A DNA stretch of 64,000 nt from JBCBRD01 sp039819785 (GTDB taxonomy: Bacteria > Pseudomonadota > Alphaproteobacteria > Rhizobiales > Hyphomicrobiaceae): assembly GCA_039819785.1 (NCBI GenBank), contig JBCBRH010000004.1, forward strand, positions 1 to 64,000, read 5' to 3'. The first letter of the stretch is position 1. The number at the start of each line of letters is the position of its first letter. Below are positions 26,635 through 35,792 of the stretch, one piece after another. The translations under genes and the position numbers were made by a program. The notes under the pieces were generated by a model. It was not told where the DNA came from and made no database searches. It was given only the letters and a program-made list of their open reading frames with translations.

Positions 26635-27347
26635 TAAGCTGCCTCACCGCGAACGCTCTGAGGACTATGCGCACCGCCCATGGCAGCCGGTGGGGTCTTG
26701 GCAAGACGCTTGGCCAGCCTTGGAATGGCAAGACCCATCCGCTCGCTGATCTTACCCAAACCGACCGCGAACTGGTTGTAGGCTATGACGGCTGGAATGG
26801 CAGCTGCTAGCCCGAGTGCGGTGGCAAACAACGCTTCAGCGATGCCGGGTGCGACGACGGCCAGGGACGTGTCTTTGGAAAGCGCAATCGACGTGAAGCT
26901 GTTCATAATCCCCCACACCGTACCAAACAGCCCGACAAAGGGAGCCGCCGACCCGACCGTTGCCAGGAAGGGCAGACCGGTTTCGGCCCCCCGCAACTCC
27001 CCTTTCACGGCCCCGCGCATGGCCCGTTCCAACCTGGCGCGCGTATCGTTGGCATCCTCGCCCGGTGCCCCGCCTTCAGTCGCCTCCTCGATGGCTGCCG
27101 CCTTGATGCCCTTCGCCAGCCGCGAACGCTCCTGCCCGCTAAATGCACCGGTCTCGGCAATCCTTTCGACCTCGCGCGCAGACCCCCGCAACCCTGAAAG
27201 CCGGATTGTTTTTTCCAGGATGATCGCCCAGCACGCGACAGATGCGAGCACGAGCCCGGCCATCACGGCCTGAACCACGGGGTCGGCATTCATGACCATG
27301 CCAACAATCGAATAGTCCGGCTCAGCTCCAGCTAAAGCAAACACCAC
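26634..27347 (-). CDS. exbB: ExbB-type proton channel subunit (MotA/TolQ/ExbB)
   Basis: Three-helix inner-membrane subunit of the TonB energising complex. The 237-residue product shows helix 1 near 27-47 (AVMAGLVLASVACWAIIL) and a cytoplasmic helical section. The conserved GLLGTV-like block reads TVGSAAPFVGLFGTVWGIM, and the last helix with GIAEALFATALGLAAAIPAVIAYN is characteristic of ExbB. A TolQ role is less likely because tonB and exbD are linked and no tolR/tolA/tolB genes are seen. Confidence 0.92.
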   Translation of the reverse strand: MVFALAGAEPDYSIVGMVMNADPVVQAVMAGLVLASVACWAIILEKTIRLSGLRGSAREVERIAETGAFSGQERSRLAKGIKAAAIEEATEGGAPGEDANDTRARLERAMRGAVKGELRGAETGLPFLATVGSAAPFVGLFGTVWGIMNSFTSIALSKDTSLAVVAPGIAEALFATALGLAAAIPAVIAYNQFAVGLGKISERMGLAIPRLAKRLAKTPPAAMGGAHSPQSVRGEAA

Positions 27348-27498
27348 GAGACGCAGTTCCTTTTGTTTGTCGCCCGGTCACAACCGAGTGGATGTTCTAA
27401 AAGCGGGGCACTGGCCCGCCTCGCCCTCTTATCCCGCTATCCCGCCTTTGCGCTCCGCCAACCGGCCGCGCGCTGCGTCACCTCTCGGTGCGACAGCA

Positions 27499-28005
27499 TC
27501 ACTTCGTCAGTGACACTTTCGTCAACGATGTGACGTCCAGGCCCGAAAGGCAGTCCGTGACTTTGGCGTCCCCACTTTCGCATTTCACAACGTCGTCGAT
27601 CAGAAAGCTCCCGATCTCGTCGCACTTCACGGCATTCAGATCAAACAGCTTCACGGTCCGTTTGGTGGCGCGCAGGGGTCCAAGATCGAGTGCAAAGCGA
27701 CGGCCAATGACGCCATCGGTGCGGAACATATAAAGCTCCAGCAGGAGCGACTTGAATGCCATGTCGTTCGTGTTGTTGACGACAACATAGGCTCGGCAAC
27801 CGGTATCGATGGTTTCAAGCTTGTTCAACTCAACCGTCAGCGGGGTTTCAATCACCAATGGTGCAGGAGCGGATGTCTCCGCAGCGGGTTGCGCGTTGGC
27901 AGCCACTTGTGCGGTCGCCTCAGCAGCACGTCCGTCCACCATGAGTAAGCCAGCGCTCAGAACACCGGCGCAGGCCATCATCAGCCCCCGTTGCAAAAAA
28001 TCCAT
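27499..28005 (-). CDS. Secreted protein of unknown function upstream of exbBD-tonB
   Basis: A 168-residue protein with a clear signal peptide (MDFLQRGLMMACAGVLSAGLLM, then GRAAEA), an Ala- and Pro-rich linker and a compact domain from about residue 52 (IETPLTVELNKLE) to the C-terminus. The domain has four Cys residues: GCRAYVVV, KCDEIGS, KCESGD and DCLSGL. I do not recognise a named family, though similar proteins are annotated as Tat-pathway or periplasmic hypotheticals next to TonB systems in alphaproteobacteria. It is co-directional with exbB 151 bp upstream of it. The start at 28005 is chosen for the signal peptide; an upstream in-frame start at 28104 lacks one. Confidence 0.75.
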   Translation of the reverse strand: MDFLQRGLMMACAGVLSAGLLMVDGRAAEATAQVAANAQPAAETSAPAPLVIETPLTVELNKLETIDTGCRAYVVVNNTNDMAFKSLLLELYMFRTDGVIGRRFALDLGPLRATKRTVKLFDLNAVKCDEIGSFLIDDVVKCESGDAKVTDCLSGLDVTSLTKVSLTK

Positions 28006-28320
28006 CACCGCGCACACCGCTCCCAAGTCAAACAGTTGTTGAAGCCTGTGCAATACCGCCAACACGGGCCACGAACAACCGCTGCGTCGCAACTCGGTTT
28101 CCAACGTACGACAGCCGTTCCCGGGATATTTTCCCGAAATGTCAGAACCTAAATCCCGTCAATGGCCGGGCAGGCGGCATTTGCGCAACACTTGCTGAGG
28201 CAAGTCCAGTCAGACTTCCCGATTTAAAGCCCAAACCGTTGACCCATCTGTGCCTTTTGGGAAACGAATGGCGTGTGGATTATGGGAATCACCTAGTGTT
28301 CAGGTGCAACTCAGCAATTC

Positions 28321-28351
28321 TGCAGCCGGGCGTTTCTGGCCTGTGGCTGCA
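28321..28351 (+). promoter_or_regulatory. Leader hairpin ahead of the TonB-dependent receptor
   Basis: TGCAGCC and GGCTGCA form a perfect 7-bp stem around a 17-base loop, ending 33 bp before the receptor start. The motifs of a cobalamin or TPP riboswitch are not seen. It may act in the 5' leader or be an operator; this is a weak inference. Confidence 0.3.
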
Positions 28352-28384
28352 CTGAACGGGTCATAAAACGGGGGCTTCGGCACG

Positions 28385-31144
28385 ATGAGTGCTCAAATCA
28401 AAAACAACATTGTAGCAGCCGCATCAGTCATCGCACTGATGGCCATCGCCCCATCGGTATCAGCCCAACAGCCGACGCCGCCAGCCGACGGGACCCCGCA
28501 AGTCGATTTCGACACAGCACCGGCCCAACCTGATGCAACGGAACAGGCAACGCCGCCCGCCGATTCACAGCTTCCACCTGTCGAGGTCATTCAGACCGAA
28601 CAGCCACCCCAGCCGCCGCCTCAGCAACAGCAAGTTCAGCCTGTCCAGCAGGCGCAGCCGGCACCACAACCACCACCGGTTCAGCAGGCCGCCCCTGCAC
28701 CAGCCGGTCCGGACACCTTCGATGGCGTGCCCGACTTTGCCGCTGGATTGCCAGCCGATACACCGGCGACTCTGGCTCAACAGCGCGCGTCAGGCGATCT
28801 CGTACCCGTCTCTCCCATCGGCGCATTGGTTCCGATCGGGTCGATCCCCGGCTCGGTGACGACAGTCGGCGCAGATACAATCGCAGGAAACGGACGGGTT
28901 GATCCGCAAGACGCACTCCTTAAACAAGTCCCCGGCATCGCGCTGATCGATGCGGGCGGCAACAATGTGCGCCAGCAGCTCGATTATCGCGGCTTCGGTG
29001 CCGGTCCCATCACAGGGTTCGCACAAGGCGTTGCGGTCTACCAGAACGGCGTTCGCATCAACGAAGTCTTCGGTGACGTCGTCAACTGGGACCTCCTCCC
29101 GTCGAACGCCATTTCAGACATCACGGTTCTCAGTGGTAATCCAGTTTACGGGTTGAACGCCATCGGCGGCGGCGTTGCGATCAACACCAAGGATGGCTTT
29201 GGATACCAGGGCGTCGAACTGACGGCTACGGGTGGATCCTACGGTTACCGCGAATTCGGTGTGCAGATCGGCCAGCAAGTCGGGCCATGGGCATTCTACT
29301 TCGCTGGCGAAAAAATCGACGAAGATGGCTGGCGGGACTTCTCGCCCGTCGATGTGCAGCGCATGTATGCTGACATCGGCGCAAAAGGGTCGCTGGTTGA
29401 AGTGCACGCCAACCTGACCTGGGCCAACAGCGACGTCGGCATTGTGGCTGCGACCCCTGAAGAATTGCTCGCCGTCGACCGGGACCGCACATTTACGTCT
29501 CCGCAAACCACAGAGCTTGAGCTTCTCATGCCAACGGTCAACGCGAAGGTGAAGGCAACCAACACCTTGACGCTGTCGGGCCTTGCGTACTACCGCCGCT
29601 TTAAGTCCAGTGTGATCGACGGGAACGTCCTAGAGGGCGAAAGCTGTGAAGAGGTCGCCGAAGAAACGCTGGAAGATCAGCTGGGTATGGAGCCCACGCC
29701 TGGCCAGATTGCAACCTTGCTCGCCGACAGCGGCGTGACCGATGAGCAAATCTGTTCCGAAGAACTGGAAGACGGCGAACTTGAAGCGCTGGAAAGCCAG
29801 AACGGCCCACTGGAAGAAGACGACTTCGAAGAGCCCTTCGGCGTCATCGACCGCATCAACCAAAAAGCAGAAAGCTTTGGCGGCACTGTGCAGGCCACCG
29901 AAGAGATGGACCTGCTCGGCTTCGCCAACACATTCATTGTTGGCGCCACGTATGACCGCGGAAACGTGCTCTACACAACGCAATCCGAGTTTGGCGAAAT
30001 CGGCCCCCGTTTCGTCGTCACCGGCGCAGGTGAATTCCTCAACGAGCCTGATGACTTCAAAGGCCGCCGTGTCGACGTCGATACCGAGTACATCGGTGTC
30101 TATTTCCTGAACGCCCTCGACGTCACCGATGAGTTCACGCTCACCGTGGGGGGACGTTACAACTACGCGTCCGTTGATCTCGTCGATCTCACGGGCGAGT
30201 TCGAAGGCATCACCTCAAGCCACACATTCGAACGCTTCAACCCCTCGGTCGGCGGCACCTATGAATTGATCCCAGGGCTGACGCTCTTCGCTGGCTACTC
30301 AGAGGCCAACCGGGCGCCAACACCGGCCGAACTGGCCTGTGCCAACCCTGAAAACCCCTGCCCCATCGAAAGCTTCCTGACCGATGACCCGCCGCTTGAG
30401 CAGGTCATTTCACGCACGACAGAAGTCGGCCTGCGAGGCAAGATGACGTCACCGGATGGTCGCGAGCGCTTCACCTATGGTGTCAACTATTTCCGCACCT
30501 CAACGGAAGATGACCTCTTCTTCGTCTCCGCCACCCAGGCAGGCCGTGGCTTCTTCTTCAACGCTGGCGACACACTCCGCCAAGGCATTGAAGCCAAGCT
30601 GACCTACACGAACGACACCTGGGCGCTCTATGCAGGCTACAGCTATGTCAGCGCCACGTTTGAAGACACCATCGAGTTCCAGTCACCCGCCAACCCAGCG
30701 GCAACGCAGTGCTTGTTTGAAGGTGCCGAAGATGGCGTGAATTGTGTTACTGCGACCCCGGGCGATCGACTTCCGAACACTCCGGAGCACCGCTTCAAAG
30801 CTGGCGTTGAATATATGGCAACATCCAATTGGATGGTCGGGGCAGACCTCATCGTCACGTCTGACCAGGTCTTCCTGGGTGACGAATCCAATCTTTTGTC
30901 AACGCTCGACGGCTACACGCGCGTCGATGTGAAAACGTCCTATCAGGTCACCGAGAACGTCCAGATATTCGGTTATGTGAACAACATCTTCGATGAGGAA
31001 TACGGACTGTTCGGCACGCTCTTCGAATTCGACGAAGCGCCCACGGAGCCTGTCGGCGTCGATGGCTTCGAATTCACCAACCCGCGCTCAGTGGTCCCCG
31101 GGCAACCGGTTGCGGCCTATGGCGGCGTGAAGGTTAACTTCTAA
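28385..31144 (+). CDS. TonB-dependent outer-membrane receptor
   Basis: A 919-residue receptor with a signal peptide (1-27), a TonB-box-like LPPVEVI (63-69), an unusual Pro/Gln-rich spacer (about 72-105), a plug domain (about 130-280, DALLKQVPGI and VYGLNAIGGGVAINTKDGF) and a 22-strand-type beta barrel ending in the outer-membrane signature VKVNF. The extracellular loops near 430-490 are strikingly acidic (many EE, ED, DD), which would suit a cationic or metal-bound ligand. The block NRAPTPAELACANPENPC near 645 is typical of a large alphaproteobacterial receptor group. It is divergent from exbB-exbD-tonB, which very likely energises it. Ligand unknown. Confidence 0.93.
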   Translation: MSAQIKNNIVAAASVIALMAIAPSVSAQQPTPPADGTPQVDFDTAPAQPDATEQATPPADSQLPPVEVIQTEQPPQPPPQQQQVQPVQQAQPAPQPPPVQQAAPAPAGPDTFDGVPDFAAGLPADTPATLAQQRASGDLVPVSPIGALVPIGSIPGSVTTVGADTIAGNGRVDPQDALLKQVPGIALIDAGGNNVRQQLDYRGFGAGPITGFAQGVAVYQNGVRINEVFGDVVNWDLLPSNAISDITVLSGNPVYGLNAIGGGVAINTKDGFGYQGVELTATGGSYGYREFGVQIGQQVGPWAFYFAGEKIDEDGWRDFSPVDVQRMYADIGAKGSLVEVHANLTWANSDVGIVAATPEELLAVDRDRTFTSPQTTELELLMPTVNAKVKATNTLTLSGLAYYRRFKSSVIDGNVLEGESCEEVAEETLEDQLGMEPTPGQIATLLADSGVTDEQICSEELEDGELEALESQNGPLEEDDFEEPFGVIDRINQKAESFGGTVQATEEMDLLGFANTFIVGATYDRGNVLYTTQSEFGEIGPRFVVTGAGEFLNEPDDFKGRRVDVDTEYIGVYFLNALDVTDEFTLTVGGRYNYASVDLVDLTGEFEGITSSHTFERFNPSVGGTYELIPGLTLFAGYSEANRAPTPAELACANPENPCPIESFLTDDPPLEQVISRTTEVGLRGKMTSPDGRERFTYGVNYFRTSTEDDLFFVSATQAGRGFFFNAGDTLRQGIEAKLTYTNDTWALYAGYSYVSATFEDTIEFQSPANPAATQCLFEGAEDGVNCVTATPGDRLPNTPEHRFKAGVEYMATSNWMVGADLIVTSDQVFLGDESNLLSTLDGYTRVDVKTSYQVTENVQIFGYVNNIFDEEYGLFGTLFEFDEAPTEPVGVDGFEFTNPRSVVPGQPVAAYGGVKVNF

Positions 31145-31270
31145 ATCTGCTGGTCGGCGCTGTTAGCAAGCAGCCCCGTTTCCCGGCTTTGAGGGCGTCG
31201 GCCAGCTTGAGTGCCGGTGTTGACCACTCGGCCCAATAGTCGGACCGGCCGGCCTGCCGAATGCCGCCCG

Positions 31271-31336
31271 AACAAAAAACGCGGTGATGTCCCATTGCAA
31301 ACGAGCATGCTCGTTTCTGACATCACCGCGTTTGTT
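31271..31336. terminator. Nested palindrome, probable bidirectional terminator
   Basis: Outer arms CGCGGTGATGTC and GACATCACCGCG pair perfectly and are flanked by A-rich and T-rich tracts (AACAAAAAA on the left, TTTGTT on the right). Inside lies an 18-bp perfect palindrome with GAGCATGCTC at its centre (31299-31316). Read on the minus strand the stem is followed by six T, and on the plus strand by TTTGTT. It lies between the convergent receptor and SDR genes, so it can stop transcription from both sides. Confidence 0.7.
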
Positions 31337-31485
31337 CGATACCGACACGCACAACAAGAAATCCGGTATGTTCAGAGCCTACACCGCAATTCCTACAGAA
31401 ATACAAACGCGAGGCCGCAGCGTTGAACTTAATTCAGCGGGTTGACCGCTGAACCACAATGACAGACCCGCTGCCTCCAGGTTGC

Positions 31486-32445
31486 TCATTCGCTGCCCAC
31501 CCCGACACCTGTTTCTTCAACCCTGGTTTGGCCAAGGGTCGATTTATCGCGAGACTTCAACCGCGTTGCCTGAGGTGGGCGCAACAGCAGCGCCAGAAGG
31601 GGCATCAAGACAACGTGCGGAACAACGCCGGAAATAATGGACATCAAGCGATTCACGATGCCAGGCACCAGCGTTCTCCGGCCCAACGCATAGGCCCAGC
31701 GGCTATCGTTTGCCACACGCTCGGCTGACAGGCTCGGCAATACGTAGCGGTAAAGCGCGTTGTCACTGCCCATTTTTGCATGGATCCGCGTCCCGACCGG
31801 ACCTGGCGCAACCGTGAGGACCCTCACCCCCATCGAACCGGCCTCGTAGTTCAAGGCCTTCCCGAGCGAATTCAGATAGGCCTTCGTGGCGTAGTAATGC
31901 GCTTGGTAGGGGCCAGGATAAAACCCGCCGAGCGAAGAAATATTCACCACGCCCCCCGCGCCTTCCCGCATCATGCCTGGCAAAAACCGATGGGTGAGCA
32001 GAGCCGGCACACGCATGTTGAGATCAAGCATGGTTGCCAGTGTTTGCGGATGCTGATCGAGTGCCACTCCGGCGTATGCAACTCCGGCGTTGTTGATCAG
32101 AACGCGGACAGCCAGCTTTTTTTCGTCCAGAAACGCGTCGATCCTGGCCAGCGCATCATCATCGGTCAGATCGACCGCCAGCGGGTGAACGGGCTGATCG
32201 AGACGCTTCGAAAGCATTTTAGACGTCTCGGAAAGTTTGTCGGCCCGCCGCGCGATGAGAACAATTTCATCCGCCGTATCTGCGAAAGCGCGCGCCAGTT
32301 CGACGCCTATACCCTCGGAAGCCCCGGTGACCAGCAATGCCGTGCGTAGAGTTGTGCCATCGGGGGCAGCCATGAGCGACGTCTTGGCTGTCGTCGTCTT
32401 CCGCACGCGCAGATCGCCGATCCGCGTAGATAAATCACTGCGCAT
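31486..32445 (-). CDS. Short-chain dehydrogenase, DltE-like
   Basis: A 319-residue SDR with the cofactor motif TGASEGIG, INNAGVAYAG, the catalytic Ser in NISSLGG and YYATKAYL. The C-terminal extension of about 60 residues contains a hydrophobic stretch (LMSIISGVVPHVVLMPLLALLL), as in long-chain or membrane-linked SDRs. The start at 32445 has GAGGT upstream, while an internal Met at 32373 lacks one. The ribosome-binding site abuts a RIME-like repeat (32460-32565), so that repeat lies in the 5' leader. Substrate unknown. Confidence 0.86.
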   Translation of the reverse strand: MRSDLSTRIGDLRVRKTTTAKTSLMAAPDGTTLRTALLVTGASEGIGVELARAFADTADEIVLIARRADKLSETSKMLSKRLDQPVHPLAVDLTDDDALARIDAFLDEKKLAVRVLINNAGVAYAGVALDQHPQTLATMLDLNMRVPALLTHRFLPGMMREGAGGVVNISSLGGFYPGPYQAHYYATKAYLNSLGKALNYEAGSMGVRVLTVAPGPVGTRIHAKMGSDNALYRYVLPSLSAERVANDSRWAYALGRRTLVPGIVNRLMSIISGVVPHVVLMPLLALLLRPPQATRLKSRDKSTLGQTRVEETGVGVGSE

Positions 32446-32459
32446 GGATATTTGTACCT

Positions 32460-32565
32460 CTAGAGCATGTTCAGGAAAAGTGTACGCGGTTTTCCGCCCG
32501 GAACATGTTCCAAATCAAGAGCTTAGTGCCTGCTTTGTGAGTTCACGAAAAGCAAACAGGCTCTT
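32460..32565. repeat. RIME-like intergenic palindromic repeat, copy 1
   Basis: A 106-bp element starting CTAGAGCATGTTCAGGAAAA that recurs at 43219-43324. It has two hairpins. The first has arms GAGCATGTTC and GAACATGTTC around GTGTACGCGGTTTTCC. The second is built on CCTGCTTT and AAGCAAACAGG. The first hairpin closely resembles the RIME1 palindromes known from Rhizobium and relatives. The copy here has one mismatch in the first stem and a less perfect second stem than copy 2. The remainder of the gap to 32884 holds no recognisable gene. Confidence 0.8.
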
Positions 32566-32884
32566 GGCGGCGGGCAGGCGGTCACGCGTAAGATAACCCT
32601 TCAATGAGCATTGCATGACCATATACAGGGCAAAGGCCTAACGCGGGCAAGACGAGGACGACATTGCACCTCAACCTCCCTGCAAATCGTGGCACCAGAA
32701 ATGCCCGCAAACGACGCAAACACCTATGAACCCCAAGGTCGATAGGGACCAAACCTAGAGTGCCTCAGCTTCCATCCGCACGCATCACACATAAAGATGT
32801 GTTGCGTCAGCTTCATTTGCGCCGTTTACAAACCCGGAGAACACTCCAAGGCACCGCACTCTGAGCGATCCAAAGGAACATGGA

Positions 32885-34540
32885 ATGTCGGTTTTCTTCA
32901 TGCTGTTTTCACCGCGCTATATCCTGCTGACGCTAGCGGTCGTCGTGACGGTCTTGGGTCTGTTGGCGATTTCATCTGACATCAGCTGGCTTCCATATCT
33001 TAGCGTTCCCGTAGTCATCTCTGGCGGCCTTGCCTTGCTGGGCTTGCGTGACCTGACCCAGACCCGTCATGCCATTTTGCGCAATTACCCCATTGCAGCT
33101 CATCTGCGGTTCCTCCTGGAAGATATCCGCCCGGAGATGCGCCAATACTTTTTCGAAGGTGAAAAAGACGGTCGCCCCTTCAGCCGCGATCAACGCGCAC
33201 TTGTTTATCAACGGGCAAAGAAGACGCTCGACAAGCGTCCCTTCGGCACGATGTTTGACGTCTATGAGGAAAGCTACGAGTGGCTGACCCATTCAATTCA
33301 GCCATGCCAACCAGAGCAGGACCATTTCCGCGTCCAGGTCGGGGGATCGAAATGCACGCAACCCTACTCTGCCTCAGTGCTGAACATCTCCGGCATGAGC
33401 TTTGGAGCCATAAGTCCGAATGCCATCCGCGCGCTGAACAAAGGCGCGAACGCTGGTGGCTTTGCTCACAACACGGGCGAAGGATCGATCAGCATCTACC
33501 ACCAGGAGTTCGGCGGCGACATCATCTGGCAGATCGGTTCAGGTTACTTTGGCTGTCGAACCGAAGACGGCAACTTCTGTCCTGACCGGTTTGCCGAAAA
33601 CGCCAAGCTTCCTCAGGTCAAAATGATCGAGATCAAGCTCTCCCAGGGCGCCAAACCCGGTCACGGCGGGGTCCTTCCAGCAGCTAAGATCAACGCCGAA
33701 ATCGCCAAGACGCGCGGCATTAAAGAGGGGGAGGATTGCGTTTCGCCGGCCAACCATAAGGCATTTTCGACACCCAGGGAGCTACTGGAATTCGTCGATC
33801 GATTGCGAGACCTCTCGGGTGGCAAGCCCGTCGGCTTTAAGCTCTGCATCGGCCATCCATGGGAGTTTTTGTCGATTTGCAAAGCCATGGCTGAAACCAA
33901 GATGGCCCCAGACTTCATCACCGTGGACGGAAAAGAGGGCGGCACGGGCGCAGCACCGCAGGAGTTTATGGACCACATCGGTATGCCGCTACGCGATGGT
34001 TTGAACTTCGTGCACAACGCGTTGGTGGGCATCGAGATGCGTGATCAGATCAGAATTGCCGCCAGTGGCCGGATCATTTCAGCCTTCGACATTGCCCGCG
34101 TCATGGGTCTGGGGGCAGACTGGTGCAACGCAGCCAGAGGCTTCATGTTTGCGGTGGGATGTATCCAGGCGCAGGCCTGTCACACAGACGAGTGTCCGAC
34201 CGGTGTGACCAGCCAGGACCCAACACGGCAGCGCGCAATCGTCGTCCCAGACAAAGCCGTACGCGTTGAAAACTTCCATCGCGCGACGATGCGCGCGCTC
34301 GCTGAATTAGTGGGCTCGGCCGGCCTCCAGCACCCCAGTGGGTTGACGCCGCATCATTTCTACAAGCGGATTTCACAAAAAGAATTTGTGACCTTTGCCA
34401 AGCTGCATCCACCGTTGGCGCATGGCGAACTCCTGCGCGGCACATCGAACCCGAAATACAAAGAACATTGGGACGCATGCTCCGCTGATCACTTCGGGAT
34501 GCAGCCCCCAATGATCCCAGTCGCAGCAGCAGCGGAATAG
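32885..34540 (+). CDS. FMN-binding glutamate synthase family protein
   Basis: A 551-residue protein homologous to the central and FMN domain of the large subunit of glutamate synthase, without the amidotransferase domain. Two membrane helices at the N-terminus (about 8-52) precede it. Recognisable blocks are ISGMSFGAISPNAIRALNKGA, the substrate and flavin loops AKPGHGGVLPAAKI and TVDGKEGGTGAAPQEF, and the 3Fe-4S site CIQAQACHTDECPTGV. Such membrane-anchored stand-alone proteins may be quinone-linked oxidoreductases or archaeal-type glutamate synthases; the reaction is unproven. AAGGAA precedes ATG 32885. Confidence 0.88.
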   Translation: MSVFFMLFSPRYILLTLAVVVTVLGLLAISSDISWLPYLSVPVVISGGLALLGLRDLTQTRHAILRNYPIAAHLRFLLEDIRPEMRQYFFEGEKDGRPFSRDQRALVYQRAKKTLDKRPFGTMFDVYEESYEWLTHSIQPCQPEQDHFRVQVGGSKCTQPYSASVLNISGMSFGAISPNAIRALNKGANAGGFAHNTGEGSISIYHQEFGGDIIWQIGSGYFGCRTEDGNFCPDRFAENAKLPQVKMIEIKLSQGAKPGHGGVLPAAKINAEIAKTRGIKEGEDCVSPANHKAFSTPRELLEFVDRLRDLSGGKPVGFKLCIGHPWEFLSICKAMAETKMAPDFITVDGKEGGTGAAPQEFMDHIGMPLRDGLNFVHNALVGIEMRDQIRIAASGRIISAFDIARVMGLGADWCNAARGFMFAVGCIQAQACHTDECPTGVTSQDPTRQRAIVVPDKAVRVENFHRATMRALAELVGSAGLQHPSGLTPHHFYKRISQKEFVTFAKLHPPLAHGELLRGTSNPKYKEHWDACSADHFGMQPPMIPVAAAAE

Positions 34541-34562
34541 GCGGCAACAGGCGCAAAACGTT

Positions 34563-34952
34563 TTAGATTGAAGCGTTTTCGGGGCCGCGGGCATCGTGCA
34601 TGGACGTAGCCGAGAGCGGATGGGGCTTCTGCCGAATGGGTCCCTGTCGACGTTGCGGGCGGACCAGTGGCTTGATCTTGGGCAAAGGCCGGCTGCGCGC
34701 AATCCAGAGATCATGCTGCATCTGGAGACCCAGCCAGTATTGCGGACCCTGGCCGAATACGAGCCCCAGCCGTTGCGCAAGATCGATGCTGACGGGCCGG
34801 CTCTCAGACAAAAACGACCTGACTGCGCCGCGACTGATCCCCAATGCATCGGCCAGTTGTCGTTGTGACAGATCATAGGTCGGCATCAAGTCTTCGCGCA
34901 GTATTTCCCCTGGATGCGGAGGGGGATCAATTTCGTGAATGTCCTTGAGCAT
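34563..34952 (-). CDS. higA: HigA-type XRE-family antitoxin, solitary
   Basis: A 129-residue protein with HigA hallmarks: PPPHPGEILREDL at residues 10-22 and a helix-turn-helix (LSQRQLADALGISRGAVRSF), then LAQRLGLVFGQGPQYWLGLQ. HigA proteins bind their own promoter and neutralise the HigB ribosome-dependent mRNase. No HigB gene is visible upstream on the same strand (34953-35580) or downstream, so it is an orphan regulator or a remnant of a module. The C-terminal 40 residues after the domain are Arg- and Pro-rich and may be extra. It converges with the FMN protein gene 22 bp away. Confidence 0.85.
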   Translation of the reverse strand: MLKDIHEIDPPPHPGEILREDLMPTYDLSQRQLADALGISRGAVRSFLSESRPVSIDLAQRLGLVFGQGPQYWLGLQMQHDLWIARSRPLPKIKPLVRPQRRQGPIRQKPHPLSATSMHDARGPENASI

Positions 34953-35329
34953 TGCTTTGGGTTTTTTCTTTGCTTTGAATTGGGGACGTCTGCGCCGCAG
35001 ACATTTGACTTTGATGGGCGTCGTTTTCTGCCAAGCGTTTGAAACTCAGCGGCAGGTCTGTAAAAAACACCTCAGGATAGGCGCTTTGCACCGACCGAAG
35101 GTGACGGCGTAACGGTAAATGAAAGGTTAATTGTGACGCTTTTGCGAAGCATCCGACGCTGGAGTCCAGTCGATGTCACTCATTAGCAATGTATAAGGGG
35201 AGTATAATTGATGCGCGCTGGACAACTGGGAAAGTAAAGCTGGGCAGCATACATTGCGCACACACCCACAGCGTGGCGTAGCTGAGACCAGAGGTAAGCC
35301 GATGCTGAAAGCTCGCTTTGGCCGAGTTT

Positions 35330-35454
35330 GGAGCGCACCCTGTGTGTGGAAAGGCTCCCATCGAGCCCAGCGGGCTCGGGGAGCAAGGCGACCCGGCGTG
35401 ATCGCCGCCCATGCGGAGGGCCCTCGGCCCGTGAGCCGAAAATGGTGCCGCTTG
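35330..35454. repeat. tRNA-Thr-derived tandem repeat unit A
   Basis: A 125-bp unit nearly identical to unit B (35469-35593), with a period of 139 bp. Its right end, TGGTGCCGCTTG, reproduces the last 12 bases of the tRNA-Thr gene including the encoded CCA. Read from the tRNA side it contains a GC-rich hairpin (GAGCCC-GCT-GGGCTC) inside a longer GCTCCC/GGGAGC stem. The differences from unit B fall in this hairpin and keep it paired. Reading frames across it are considered spurious. Confidence 0.8.
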
Positions 35455-35468
35455 TTTGGCTCAATTCC

Positions 35469-35581
35469 GGAGCGCACCCTGTGTGTGGAAAGGCTCCCAT
35501 CGAGCCCGCTTGGCTCGGGGAGCAAGGCGACCCGGCGTGATCGCCGCCCATGCGGAGGGCCCTCGGCCCGTGAGCCAAAAA

Positions 35582-35593
<12 letters not shown>
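35469..35593. repeat. tRNA-Thr-derived tandem repeat unit B (overlaps tRNA 3' end)
   Basis: The second unit, starting GGAGCGCACCCTGTGTG and ending inside the true tRNA-Thr gene. Only a few bases differ from unit A, mainly GAGCCCGCTTGGCTC against GAGCCCAGCGGGCTC and one base before the CCA complement. The arrangement is tRNA, unit B, unit A, reading down the minus strand. It resembles a tandem duplication seeded at the tRNA 3' end, as seen at attachment sites, but no integrase gene is near. Confidence 0.8.
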
Positions 35594-35657
<64 letters not shown>

Positions 35658-35792
35658 GATCTCCCGGCACAAACCAGTAGCCCTTCGAGATCATGATTTC
35701 AACTGGCGGTTTCCATGGCCCGCATGCATCTTCTGAGCGTAGACGCGACAGCTGCGGGTCCAGCGCGCCCACTTTCAAGTCCCAGCCAAAAG

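Noticed and set aside
28105..28384. Cobalamin or TPP riboswitch ahead of the TonB receptor
   Set aside because: The B12 box and THI box conserved motifs were looked for and not found; only a simple hairpin is present.
35203..35208. TATAAT as a promoter -10 element on the plus strand
   Set aside because: No matching -35 at proper spacing and no plus-strand gene downstream apart from the repeats.
34953..35330. HigB toxin partner for the HigA gene
   Set aside because: Neither strand gives a frame with RelE/HigB motifs of the expected 90-100 residues.
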